From the NCBI GenBank assembly GCA_943736015.1, contig OX031062.1, positions 53,618,962 to 53,682,961 on the forward strand: DNA of 64,000 nt, given 5' to 3'. Shown here piece after piece: positions 51,825 to 62,563 of this stretch (the stretch's first letter is position 1; the number at the start of each line of letters is the position of its first letter). A program made the translations under genes and the position numbers. Below the pieces are notes generated by a model. It saw nothing but the letters and a program-made list of their open reading frames with translations, had not been told where the DNA came from and ran no database searches. Source of the stretch: Tridacna crocea. Lineage: Eukaryota; Mollusca; Bivalvia; Cardiida; Cardiidae.

Positions 51825-54218
51825 ATGTCTAATAATTCTCGTGAAGACATCGATATTGATTCAGCAGCAGCTCCTGCCATTTTAGTCTCCGTTTCTCTCA
51901 TCTATGCGTTGGTTACAATGACAGGTGTATTGTTAAATCCTGTTATAATACTAACAATTACTAAGACAAAGTCTTTACATACAGCCATGAACTGCCATCT
52001 AGTTAGTCTCGCCATATCAGATCTAGTTGTGTGTTTAGTTGTTATACCATGTAGACTATTGCTGTATAACGTAACATTGTTGACTGACACACAAAAGGCG
52101 AGATGTAAACTTGACGTGTTTTTAAAGACCACGTGTGACTGTATCCAGTTTGCCATGTTGGGCGGCATGAGTTACGAGAGATATAAATCAGTGTCTGAAC
52201 CCTTCAGTGCGCAGAAAAGTAAGAAGAGGACGTTGATTACAGTGATATTTTCCTGGTTTTGTGCAGTCAGCATTGGTGCCTTAACTAGCATAGAGTTTGG
52301 AGACAGTGTTACTATATATCCATGCTATAGAGAATTTAGCATTTATAGCGCAATACCATTTGTACATTTTAGCGAAGCATTTATAACACTACCTCTATGT
52401 ATAATTTGTTTAGGGTTGATCATAATTTTCTACTTTCTGATGATACAAACCTTAAAACAACACAACACGAAAATGAAGCGATGTGTAAAAGTGGCCCCTA
52501 TTGTCGAGAAAGGGGAAGAAAAGGGTGCCTTGATGGCCAAACCCAAAGGGGCAAGTCCTGATGTGACAACTACTACTACAAAAGGAACTAATGTGTCTGT
52601 CGATAACAATTTTCATGTTCGAAAATCATGTTCACCTGTGATAGGTTCATATATATCTGTGGCCAATGTCGAGCGTTCTGGTGATCAGCAAACTTTACCA
52701 AACACAGATATAGATCACAACAAAACACAAAAGTCTGACCATTCAACAGAAATTGCTAAAGTTACAAAGGGAACACCAAGTAACCACGAAAATAATGAAC
52801 ATGATGCAATAAAAGTTCACGTTTTTACACGAAGAAACATATACAGAACATCTAGTACATCAAGTGTACAGTCTACAGTTACACAAAAAAGCACATGGCG
52901 GCAGCTTGTTGAAGATAATCTTCTCACAAAATCGAATCTAAAATCATGTGGCATACCATATCCTCCAAACTCGGTTAATGTACCGAAAGAAAATGTAAAA
53001 TTGCCAGATGTAAAACAGCACAAAGACGATTTAAATGAACGTAAAGACTTTGATAGCGAATCAGAGCCCAGCAAATTGACACTTATGAAATATTCAGGAG
53101 AAAATATATGTAATAGCACGGAAAACCATATCAAAGGTATAGAAACTTCACTTAAAGGTCGACATCACGAGAACGTCAGTATGTATCATGAACGGGACAA
53201 TATAGAAGGGAACTATGGAACTAAATATTCCACGAAGCTCAGAAACATTTCGACCAATACAGAAGTGCATGAAATGAAGCATGTTGTTGGACTCCCTTTG
53301 AGATCAGAAAATGATAATGCAAGCAATCTTCTGTTACATTTAGGTATAAATAGTTCGCGTAATGGTAAGTCTCCAGTCATACAAGAAGATGGAGAAGAAT
53401 TTCAAAAGGACGGGGTTTTGCTTCTTAGTAGTTCTGATGCCGATCTTGGACACTCTCATAAAGTTGGACCTTGTTCCGCAGATTCACGGGCTCTAGATTC
53501 CGGATCATGTAGTGAAATTTCTTTTCGTGGTACTAACCGATCCAGAGAGATTACAAACCGAACAAGCCAGAAGTGTATGCATGTGCAGAACGCTAAAGGA
53601 GACTTTGTGGTAGGAAAGAGTTCTAATATGGCGAATACTTTACATATATTGGATAGTAGCTCACAAATGTTTGAAAATGAGTATACCATCAGTAAAGAGG
53701 GTTCTAACACTTCAGCCTCAAGATTAAAGTTTTCAGGTGAAAGAACAGTAGGAGACAGCCCAAACCTGCCTAAAACCAACACTACCTCAGAGACGAATGT
53801 AATTGCACCTCTTGTTAACCAAATGATAAGTGAACCCGTCAGTAAAGTTGATGTTGTAGAGATGGATGGGACAGTTCACAAAAATATATCCGTGGAGGGA
53901 TCAGTGGTAGGGGCAGTTTGTGTCATGAATAGGTCAAATCGTCTACAAGGTCGGCGAAGGGTCGAAATGAGAGCGGCGAAACGAATCGCTATTCTAATCG
54001 GCTCATTTGTGTTACTATGGTTACCGCTACCCGTGATTGCACTATTTTTGTCAAGTGAAAAACAAACATCATCATCTGACATAGAAACTCTCCTGGTGAC
54101 AGGATCAATTAGCGCTCTCACAGGTGCATTCAATCCAATCTTCAATTTATTGCTAAATAAACAATTACGTTCAGCATCCTTCAGAATTCTGAAAAGCGTT
54201 GTAAATGTGTTCACATAA
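51825..54218 (+). CDS. Rhodopsin-class GPCR with giant third intracellular loop
   Basis: A single-exon ORF of 797 residues from ATG 51825. The frame opens a little earlier at a GTG, which I do not use. Seven membrane segments are visible. TM1 has the conserved Asn (GVLLN), TM2 has LAISD, TM3 starts with Cys94 and ends in YERYKSV (E/DRY), TM4 has Trp, loop 2 has the disulphide Cys (PCYREF), TM5 spans about 181-207, and TM6 (about 721-742) has LWLP. TM7 has NPIFN, where the NPxxY tyrosine is replaced by Asn. The third cytoplasmic loop runs from about 208 to 718, some 510 residues rich in Ser, Thr, Asn and Lys. The C-terminal tail is short. The residue at TM3 position 3.32 is Lys, not Asp, so an amine ligand is unlikely. 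I cannot name the ligand; it is best called an orphan class A receptor. One Asn-Asn-Ser site lies in the short N terminus. Confidence 0.9.
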   Translation: MSNNSREDIDIDSAAAPAILVSVSLIYALVTMTGVLLNPVIILTITKTKSLHTAMNCHLVSLAISDLVVCLVVIPCRLLLYNVTLLTDTQKARCKLDVFLKTTCDCIQFAMLGGMSYERYKSVSEPFSAQKSKKRTLITVIFSWFCAVSIGALTSIEFGDSVTIYPCYREFSIYSAIPFVHFSEAFITLPLCIICLGLIIIFYFLMIQTLKQHNTKMKRCVKVAPIVEKGEEKGALMAKPKGASPDVTTTTTKGTNVSVDNNFHVRKSCSPVIGSYISVANVERSGDQQTLPNTDIDHNKTQKSDHSTEIAKVTKGTPSNHENNEHDAIKVHVFTRRNIYRTSSTSSVQSTVTQKSTWRQLVEDNLLTKSNLKSCGIPYPPNSVNVPKENVKLPDVKQHKDDLNERKDFDSESEPSKLTLMKYSGENICNSTENHIKGIETSLKGRHHENVSMYHERDNIEGNYGTKYSTKLRNISTNTEVHEMKHVVGLPLRSENDNASNLLLHLGINSSRNGKSPVIQEDGEEFQKDGVLLLSSSDADLGHSHKVGPCSADSRALDSGSCSEISFRGTNRSREITNRTSQKCMHVQNAKGDFVVGKSSNMANTLHILDSSSQMFENEYTISKEGSNTSASRLKFSGERTVGDSPNLPKTNTTSETNVIAPLVNQMISEPVSKVDVVEMDGTVHKNISVEGSVVGAVCVMNRSNRLQGRRRVEMRAAKRIAILIGSFVLLWLPLPVIALFLSSEKQTSSSDIETLLVTGSISALTGAFNPIFNLLLNKQLRSASFRILKSVVNVFT

Positions 54219-54604
54219 CTCTTGGGGAAGTTTCTATCAAAGGTTTGTGAATTACCGGTGAGGTTATCAAACAACTATATAATGCTCTAACAGTCATAAA
54301 TGTTGGAGTACTTTACAGAGCGTACAGACACAAGTTGTCCCCGTAACTGGTTGACCAAAGTATGCCAGACGTGATATAGCGACAATTACAGTACCACAGA
54401 AACCTTGTCCCACCATGGAAAAATAATCCATGTTATTCAATACTCTAGATCTGGTAGATCTATCTATAAACATTACTGATTCAACACATGTACATTCTTT
54501 TAAGAAAAAAGGCATTTAAGGAACGCGAAACTACACTTTTCTTTTCCTTGTAATTAATATTTTCCTTTATCCCAGTACTTAATTCCACTATGTAATATTA
54601 CCCT
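54219..54604. other. 3' flank of the GPCR
   Basis: No AATAAA was found close behind the stop. Nothing else recognised. Confidence 0.35.
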
Positions 54605-54936
54605 ATGAATTTGCTATGATTTAAAAAGAGTACTACTAGTATTGTACTACTTTAAGCGAACCACTTTTTTTTTCCCTTTTTTTTTTCTTATACTTATCAT
54701 TTATAATTCTAAAACCACTATACATGTATTCTCATTACAAACGGAGATAATAATTACCTCCCTTTTTTGGAGACTGAAAAAAATATCAACAAATAATAAT
54801 CAAGATAAACATCAAAGGAATTTCTGGTCGGTTTAAAATGTGCAAAAGTATTATATCTGTAAAAATCCGAATTTATCAACTATCAAGAAATTCTATTCCA
54901 TGTTGCACTAGAAGTGTTAGTGGTCTGCTACCTGAA
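54605..54936 (+). mobile_element. L element, left end lost, abuts A
   Basis: GAGATAATAATTACCTCCC and GGAATTTCTGGTCGG as in other L copies. The right terminus GGTCTGCTACC meets the mutated TTAA (TGAA) that begins the next A element. Confidence 0.72.
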
Positions 54937-55161
54937 TCCATTACCACTTAATCCCTACTTTTGACACCCCTGGAAAAGAAGCCTTTTGAAAACATTGTGG
55001 GAAAAGGAGAAAATGCTGGTAACCAGCATTTTCTCCTTTTCCGACAATGTTTTCTACCTAATCAATACACAATTGCACCATTTGAGCCTAACTGAAATTG
55101 TCGTCTGCAAATGCTTTCAATTTGGACAGAGCTAAAATTTTGTCGTGTGGTAAAGGGATGA
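54933..55161 (-). mobile_element. A element, complete
   Basis: TGAATCCATTACCACTTAAT to GGTAAAGGGATGA; hairpin with one mismatch (TTTTCCGACAATG). Confidence 0.9.
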
Positions 55162-55979
55162 AGGAGACAATACCTCTTCAAAAAATAATATAAACAAGGC
55201 ATTGCCAGATGATAAATGAATGTGGCCTAAGTAGTAAAATGTGGCTCAAGTTATGTGATTATTTCTTTGAAATGAATCCATACAGTTTGAAGAGTAAGTC
55301 AAAGCATAGGATGCAAAACAGACTCTAATGGCGATTTTGCACCATAACGAATTGACCCGGCCTACACAGAATATAACTACTTTCGTTGCTGTTCGTCGAA
55401 GAACGTTCGCAGACACCTTTTTTCACTTGAAGTGCTTTGTTCAACATTTAGTTTATTCACAAAGTATGTCCATCTATGCTGACGACTAAAAAAGAAATCC
55501 ACTCGCCCTGGATTCGTAATATGTTTTTATTGATACACAATAGATTCGTTATGTTGTCGTTTTGAATTCGTTTCCGCTTTGTTTTGGTTGCATCCCCGGC
55601 CCCCGATAAACAAAATTTGTCAGATTTCTGAGCGGATGTGCACATATTCCAGCATTTTCGAAGTTTTGCTGTTCATTCACAGAAAGATCCCTTAATGTGA
55701 CTGACTAATTTTGATTGATTGATTGATTGATTAATTGATCGTAGGTCACAGTGTTTTACTCCGTTATCGACATTACTTCAGTCTTATCACGGCGACAGCT
55801 CAGATTCATGTATGTCCTAGCTTTCACTAGTTCTAGGCTAGAGCTTAGAAGTTTCTTGACCAACGACAATCCCTAAAAAAAAGACCGGTACAGGGTTTAG
55901 AACTCCGTATGCGATATTAATCTTAGCCTCTTTGAACTAATTAGAAGTTAACGAAGATCTTCTCTATCTCGATCATCAC
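55162..55979. other. Unassigned stretch
   Basis: (ATTG)n at 55713-55732. No coding signal or known repeat. Confidence 0.4.
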
Positions 55980-56200
55980 ACTATCCCTTTACCAGGTTAG
56001 AAAACTTGTCCTAATTGGTTTTAATTGCATAAGACATTATGAAATGCGATTTAACTAACGAGACTTGTCTCTGAAAGTGTAAAAAAAATATGGGAAAAAG
56101 AGAAAATGCTGGTTACCAGCATTTTCTCTTTTTCCCATATTTTTTTTCAAATGCCTTCTTCCTCTGTGTTGTTACACTTTGGTATTGTATGGTAAAGGGT
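55980..56200 (+). mobile_element. A element, diverged
   Basis: CCCTTTACCAGGTTAG start, strong hairpin AAAAAATATGGGAAAAAGAG with mirror, end GGTAAAGGGTTTTAA. Confidence 0.75.
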
Positions 56201-56225
56201 TTTAAGAGGCTTAATATAAGACATC

Positions 56226-56400
56226 TTAACCCTTTACCGCGCAGTACCATGCTTTTAGCATCATGTAGAAGAAAGCTTATTAAAATATATTTGAAAAAAA
56301 AAAGGCGGGCATTATATTCACCAGCATTTTCTCCTATTCAACACACAATATTTTCTATCTTTCCAAAGACAAATTCTACAGGCCTGAGCAACTGTAACTT
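56226..56400 (-). mobile_element. A element, right half worn
   Basis: TTAACCCTTTACCGCGCAG; CACCAGCATTTTCTCC; the rest unrecognisable. Confidence 0.62.
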
Positions 56401-56712
56401 TTCCTGTACAAAGCTTTCCAATATCAATAGATCAAATCAAAAAATCTTATCGACGAACAAAGACAAGATCACGGATTACTGCCAACGTACAAACCTTCCA
56501 AACGTGACAGTCAGGCGTCGTGTGAGAACTATTTTCTTTTTTGAAGCATGTGATTACGCGGATTGATTTCGTCTTAGATCTAGATTTATTTTCTTTGAAA
56601 GGATCATTAAAAGGAAGAAAAAGATGTGAGCCGCACTGTCTTAAAAGGTGGTTTGAAGAGTCTGCAAAAGTATCTATATATGTCAGCCTGTGCAGGCAGA
56701 CCTATGTCAAAA

Positions 56713-56880
56713 GATGTCTAGTCCAAATTGAAAGCATTTGCAGACCGCAAAATAAATGAGAAGCAAAAAGTGAAATTTGATTTCAGAAGGGTAGAAAACA
56801 TTGTCAGAAAAGGAGAAAATGCTGGTTACCAGCATTTTCTCATTTTCCAACAATGTTTCAAAAGCTTTCCAAATCAAATT
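56713..56880 (+). mobile_element. A element, ends lost
   Basis: GTCTAGTCCAAATTGAAAGC, hairpin (ATTGTCAGAAAAGGAG), then lost. A second right stem (CCTTTTCCCACAATGC) follows at 56908. Confidence 0.75.
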
Positions 56881-57126
56881 CATTTTTTTTTTAAAGGCCT
56901 CTATGTCCTTTTCCCACAATGCTTTCTAAAGGCACCTTTTGCAAGATTTTCTGCTTGTCCAAGGACCGTGCTACCTCATGATTCAATTGGTTGTGAGACA
57001 AAAAGTGGATTTTTTTTTTTGGATCCAGAATTATGTGATGAGTTTCCTGGTAACATGCATCACGGTGTTGCATTAAACTCTCTTTTGCCAGACTATAGCT
57101 CAATGTATTCTGAATTATCTGAAGAC

Positions 57127-57502
57127 TTGAGGTATAGTGCCATTCTAATAGAAAACAGCTATTTCCACAATAATATTATCCTAAAAAAGTTGCTGTGATT
57201 GAAAATGAGTATTGTTGTACTACTTTGACCGAGCCACTTCTTCCATTTTTTCCTTCTTAGAATTATCGTTCATAAATCTAGGACCACTCTATTCTCATTA
57301 CAAAGGGAGATAATAATTACCTCCCTTTTCTGAAAACTAACAAAATTATCAACAAATAATTTCAAGATAGACCTATTAACGGAATTTCTGGCCGGTCAGA
57401 AATGTGCAAAAATATTAACAACAATATAAATCCTTATTTAACAACTAATATGAAATTCCATTCCATGTTGCACAAGTAAGTGTTAGGATGGTAACTCTTT
57501 AA
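57127..57502 (+). mobile_element. L element, complete
   Basis: TTGAGGTATAGTGCCATTC left; GTTAGGATGGTAAC and TTAA right. Interior GAGATAATAATTACCTCCC. 376 bp. Confidence 0.75.
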
Positions 57503-57724
57503 TCTCGATAAGCTCAACTTGTCGTACAAATATCATTTGCTCCTTTCCCACTATTATTTCTATACCCAAGAAACAAAGCAATTCTAGACGACATATTGAT
57601 TGCGGTTCTAATGATAGGACATATGTTCTTAGAAGCGTAGAAATATTGTGGCAAAAGAATGAAGTGCTAACAACCATCATTTTTAACTTTTCCCATGTTT
57701 TCATAATGAGTTTCTTCCTCATGA
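57503..57724. mobile_element. Worn A-like sequence
   Basis: GCGTAGAAATATTGTGGC, CTTTTCCCATGTTTTCA and AGTTTCTTCCTCATG recall the A hairpin and Y arm. Confidence 0.35.
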
Positions 57725-57897
57725 TCAAAAGAGTTCAAGACGAAAATGCTGGTAAGCAACATTTAGTCTTTTCCAGGGTGTTTTCATTTCCATCGAAGAC
57801 AAAAACAATCGTTTGAATAACACTGAAAAGCCTTTGTTGTCTGCTAGTGCAAGCATATTCGGACCCGCCTAAAATTTTGTAGTTTGTCACAGAGTTA
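57725..57897 (-). mobile_element. A element, old
   Basis: GAAAATGCTGGTAAGCAAC core and X arm ATTCGGACCCGCCTAAAATT. Confidence 0.5.
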
Positions 57898-58991
57898 GAA
57901 TAACATGAAAACATAGTGGAGAAAACGAATGATAGCATGATATTTTTCGATACTGCTTTCGATAGGTTTCTGGCACAGAGCGTTTAAAATGGTTATTTGG
58001 TCGCTTTTCCAGACCATGAAATTCTATATTGAATGCACAAGCGGTCTGCAAATATGGTTCAGATAATGGCACGTCTTTCTAAGGGAAAAAAGAAAAGATG
58101 GAAATAGGAAAAAATCGTGGCCTTATGATCTTTTTAAAAGCCTTCATGGCATCATGAAATCACAGGTTAATGTAACAAAATCATAAAGGGGAAAAAAAAA
58201 ACACCATAAAAGGCGTACTTTTACTTTTTGTCTTGAATGTTACCACTCTGGGACGAGCTCTGCTCAGAACTCATTCATAATTAATAAATCTTCAAAGCTT
58301 TGGAGTGCAATGTATTGACTCATTATCTTTTTCATTAATCTTATTTTTCTCATTTAGGTTTGTAGGCCTATCTGTCCAAGTTTGCCGATAACGTCTGACA
58401 GGCTCGTCGGTGGCAGGTTCCGGTTTAGCGCAGGGTTCCTGGGTAACAGTTACCAGTTTCCTGCACGGTTTCTCGTCTGCTTCATTTCTAGTTTATTATT
58501 CCGATGCAAGGCCATACCGTTATTTAAACTTGATCGATTGAGTTATAGATGTTATAAAGATATCATGGTAATCTATCTCGATTGGAAGGACGGCACACGG
58601 AAAACAAGGTAACTATATAGTAGAGAATGATGGAATGAAATGTCAATTGGAATCGGACAATCCGATTATTTTCCGCTAATCACCATGACAGATATTTATC
58701 CAAACCAGATTTTTTTGCAAGGCCAGACTACAAAAATATTGAGTTTCCGATGACTGGTTCATATGAAAATTCGCCAACTATTCTAATTTGTGGTTGTAGC
58801 GCAGACAAAACCAGATTAAAGAGTATTTTAGGCGTAGCTATGCCTAAATGTGCAGGCTTTTGGCCTACTTTTTGGTATTGATAATAAACAATTGAGAAGG
58901 ATATTGTGATTGGTTAAAAACTATAGGCATGCTTTTTCTGAGGGTCCTGTCTATTTGCCAGTAAGTTAAAGCCGTCTAAGCCTACATTTTA
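57898..58991. other. Unassigned 1.1 kb
   Basis: A 76-codon frame at 58382-58612 has no recognisable family. No A elements. Confidence 0.4.
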
Positions 58992-59361
58992 TTAAGGTAT
59001 TACCATCCTAACGCTTCTAGCGCAACATCGGAAGAAATTTTGTATTAGTTGATGAATAAGGATTTAGATTTATATGATATAATATTTTTGCACATTTCTA
59101 ACCGACCAGAAATTCTTTGATGTCCGTCTTGAAATTATTTGTAGATATTAAGCAATTTTTCAGAAAAGGGAGGTAATTATCATCTCCTGTTGTAATGAGA
59201 ATACAGAGGCCCTAGAATTATAACTCATAATTCTTAGGACAAAATGGATAAAGTGGCTCAGTCAAAGTAGTACAATAATACTTATTTTCAATCGCAGCAA
59301 CTTTTTTAGGATAATATTATGGTAGAAATAGCTGTTTTCCATTAGAATGGTACCACCTTAA
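58992..59361 (-). mobile_element. L element, complete, reverse
   Basis: TTAAGGTATTACCATCCTAA left and GAATGGTACCACCTTAA right; interior inverted relative to the other L copies. Confidence 0.82.
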
Positions 59362-59645
59362 AGATACTTTTTGTAAAATTTTAATAGCGATGCCTATGTG
59401 TTATAAAGAAAGTTTGATTTGTTAAGCTGTTTGTTTCATGCTCTCTGGGCCAAAGGTACTGACCCCTGGGTTGAAACATTTTGCCAGGGATCATATATAC
59501 AGTCCCTGGTTTTAAGAATTATCACTTTTCTGCTTATTCAAAAACCATTCTACTTCACGATTTAGGCGGTTATTAAACAAGACTGAATTCTATGGATTCA
59601 TGATTATGAGATTTATTTCTCAGTATAGTGCACCCTAGAGATGCA
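59362..59645. other. Unassigned stretch
   Basis: No gene or repeat recognised. Confidence 0.35.
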
Positions 59646-59876
59646 TCAACCCTTTACCATACAACAAGATTTTAGACCTGTCCGAATTGAAAGCATTTGC
59701 TGATGATTAAGTTTCAATGTGGCTCACATGAATTGATTTTTCTCTGAAAGGCAAGAAAACATTGTGGGAAAAGGAGAAAATGCTGGTTACCAGCATTTTC
59801 TCCTTTTCCCACAATGTTTTCACAAGCCTTCTCTTTCAGGGGTGTTAAAAGTCGTTATCGTGTGGTAAAGGGTTAA
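59646..59876 (+). mobile_element. A element, complete
   Basis: TCAACCCTTTACCATACAAC to GGTAAAGGGTTAA; perfect hairpin. Confidence 0.9.
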
Positions 59877-59904
59877 ACCACCTTTTTCTAGAGTGCTGCT
59901 CATT

Positions 59905-59998
59905 TGGATTAGCAAATCAGAATTTGTGTTTCTGTAATGTATCCACAAACTGTTGAGGATTGATTTATAGCCATGAAAGGCTGGTGAATACGGCCCCA
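59905..59998. mobile_element. D element, half copy
   Basis: TTAGCAAATCAGAATTTGTG and GAAAGGCTGGTGAATACGG; right half only. Confidence 0.5.
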
Positions 59999-60039
59999 AA
60001 TGACTATAATTTGTAATTTTAAGAATAATAGTTGAAAAT

Positions 60040-60255
60040 TTTCCCCCACTTGTAATCCAGGGTTTTGACTACCTGAAAGGAAGATGGCTTTTGGAAACAT
60101 TATGAGAAAAAAAGCAAATGCTGGTAAACAACCTTTTCCCACTTAATGTTTTCTACCTTTCTCCAACCAATCTAGTACTTTTAAGACACTTTTTTTGTAT
60201 GAAAATGCCATAAATGGACAAGCCTTAATGTTAGTCATTTTGTAAGAAGTTATAG
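60040..60255 (-). mobile_element. A element, old
   Basis: CAAATGCTGGTAAACAACC core, X arm with AATGGACAAGCCTTAATG. Confidence 0.6.
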
Positions 60256-60700
60256 TCTGATAGATTTACATGAACCACATATCTTTTCTGGCAGATGACT
60301 CCTCTTTAGCTATACCTGTGCAAAAACCTGGAGAGCTGATGTTATGGAACGGTTTCCGGCATCCAGCTGGACTGCCTACCCTTTCATTTGACTATTTAAT
60401 ATTTCACTCTATAGCTTCCAAAATTAATGTTCATGACTGCTGATCTTTATTCATTATGTCCCTGAAAGTAACATACTTGGACTTAACCATGTGCTAGGAA
60501 GTAATATAAACTTCTTAGTCTAAGCTGGAGCTTAACATCCGACTAATCAACAGGCGGACCGACTGGAATAACCTGATATTATCAGAAGAGGACAGTTCAG
60601 TACAGTATATCTTTATTGACCCTTATCCTGCTAGAAATATGAAACTTTTAATAGTACAAACTTAGACTTTCGTATTTCAAACATGCTTTTGGGAGAAAGA
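60256..60700. other. Unassigned stretch
   Basis: No coding pattern that I can tie to a family. Confidence 0.35.
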
Positions 60701-60704
60701 TATC

Positions 60705-60830
60705 TCCTTATCAAACAATTTAGATTCAAGATCTTACTGCACATTCTGTGCAGTCTGATCTTGGTCTGTAATGTCCGCAAAAGGTCAGTCGGTGAGCCAT
60801 GCTTTGCAGCCCAAGGGTTAACTTTTGTCT
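60705..60830 (-). mobile_element. P element
   Basis: Hairpin TTCAAGATCTTACTGCACA / TGTGCAGTCTGATCTTGG; right end AGCCCAAGGGTTAA. Confidence 0.68.
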
Positions 60831-60921
60831 CAGGGAGCAGTTACTTATTAAGCACTTTAAAACGGCGTAGTTGTCGACCTTTGTATATATACAGCTTTGC
60901 AGGTCGGTACTTTTCTTGGGG

Positions 60922-61152
60922 CTTGATTTCATTACTGAACGACAAAATCATAGGTTTATCCAAATCAAAAGCATTTGCAGACAACAAAATAAAAGAGACT
61001 GAAAATTTGAAATTTGTTTTGTGAAGGGTAGAAAACATTGTAGGAAAAGGAGACTTTGCTGGTTACTAGCATTTTCTCCTTTTTCCATGATGTTTTCTAA
61101 GGGCTTCTTTCTCAGGGTCATCAAAAGTAGAGATTGTGTGGTAATGGGTGAA
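60922..61152 (+). mobile_element. A element, ends mutated
   Basis: TCATTACTGAACGACAAAAT start, hairpin with several changes (GAGACTTTGCTGGTTACTAG), end GGTAATGGGTGAA. Confidence 0.85.
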
Positions 61153-61235
61153 GCCTTATCCTTCAGAGCAAGTGAAATGAAAATTGCAAGCCGACAGTAA
61201 AACCCCAAAATTCTGCTATTTCAAACACATTTGTG

Positions 61236-61341
61236 GAGTAAAGATATCTCATCATTGGACAGTGCAGATCCAAGATCAGACTGCAAATTCTGTGCAGTCT
61301 GATCTTGGCTCAACACTGTCCACAGAAGGTCCGCAAGTTAA
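61236..61341 (-). mobile_element. P element
   Basis: Hairpin ATCCAAGATCAGACTGCAAA / TGTGCAGTCTGATCTTGG, then CACTGTCCACAGAAGG and an end at TTAA 61338-61341. Confidence 0.68.
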
Positions 61342-61346
61342 CAAGC

Positions 61347-61644
61347 GCGGATCCAGATATCTTTCTCAGGGGGGGGGTCCCACCGAAAACACACTCGTCT
61401 TATTATATGATACTTTGGTTTCCTGATTTCAGTGGATGTAAGCTGTTTACAAGAAAAGTCAACGTTTCCAGTTCTAACCATGAGGAAGTCTCCACATTTA
61501 GAACCCTTTTTTTAAAAATTTATGACTGTATTTTACATAAATGCTGTGCAAAATCAAACCAGTACCATTTCACGAATCCGGCAAGCGCATTTTTGCCAAA
61601 ATTCCAGGGGGGTCTGGACCCCCGGTCCCCCCCTCTGGATCCGC
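61347..61644. mobile_element. MITE with GCGGATCCAGA ends
   Basis: Inverted ends GCGGATCCAGA and TCTGGATCCGC, followed inside by G-run and C-run. 298 bp, no ORF. Reminiscent of hAT-type MITEs; no 8-bp duplication was found, so the class is tentative. Confidence 0.5.
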
Positions 61645-61859
61645 CAATGGTTAATATGTCTCTGTAATACATGATACATGATGCCAAACAAGTCGTCATT
61701 TATTTATGGATCCAGCTACATTTTGTGACAATGTTTTTGTGACTACTGACTGAATCATGAGGTACAATGGTCATTGAACAAGCAGAAGATTTACCTGAAC
61801 CAATAAGTTCCAACCTAGCCAGCACAGACTGCATTGCCTTAGTAAACACTTTTTGTAAA

Positions 61860-62084
61860 TTAATCCTTTACCACACAGTGACGTCTTGACGACCGAGGAA
61901 AAAGCCTTTTGAAAACATTGTGGAAAAAGGAGAAAATGCTGGTAACCAGCATTTTCTCCTTTTCCCACAATGTTTTCTGCCTTATCAAAGCAAAATTGCA
62001 CCATCTGAGCCACTTTAAAATTGTCGTCTGCAAATGCTTTCCACTTGGGTAGGTCTAAAATTTTGCCATGCGGTAAAGGGTTAA
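61860..62084 (-). mobile_element. A element, complete
   Basis: TTAATCCTTTACCACACAGT to GGTAAAGGGTTAA; perfect inner hairpin. Confidence 0.92.
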
Positions 62085-62174
62085 CCCCTATCTTACTGAG
62101 TAAGAGAACAGAAACTATCAAGTCTGTAGTGAAAACCTAAATTGAGCTATTTCAAAGGTATTTTGTAAGGGAAA

Positions 62175-62297
62175 GATATATCTCCTGATCTTACAGTGTA
62201 GATCCAAGATCAGACTGCACATTCTGTGCAGTCTGATCTTAGCTCTACACTGTCCACAAAAGGCCAGCGAGTCGCACCAGGCAGCCTAAGAGTTAAT
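62175..62297 (-). mobile_element. P element, strong hairpin
   Basis: TAGATCCAAGATCAGACTGC with its mirror GCAGTCTGATCTTAGCTCTA; the right end is AGAGTTAA. Confidence 0.72.
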
Positions 62298-62334
62298 GCA
62301 TCTCTTTTATGCATGATGCCAAAGAAGTCATTAT

Positions 62335-62563
62335 TTAACTCCTTACCAAACGACAAAACTGTGGACTTGTCCAAACTGAAAGCACTTGCAGACGACAAAA
62401 TAAAGGTGGCTAAAAAATTGAAATTTGTGTTGGAAAGGGTAGAAAACATTGTGGGAAAAGGAGAAAATGCTGGTAACCAGCATTTTCTCCTTTTCCCACA
62501 ATGTTTTCAAAAGGCTTCTTTCTCAGGGTTGTTAAAAGTCTGGATTGTGTGGTAATGAGTTAA
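62335..62563 (+). mobile_element. A element, complete, shares TTAA
   Basis: TTAACTCCTTACCAAACGAC to GGTAATGAGTTAA. Hairpin centre GGTAACC, unusual for a plus copy. Confidence 0.94.

Noticed and set aside
56728-57198. 156-residue frame
   Set aside because: Begins inside an A element and ends inside an L element; no domain seen.
58382-58612. 76-residue frame with a preceding CTCATTTAG acceptor-like site
   Set aside because: Low-complexity hydrophobic peptide without family resemblance.
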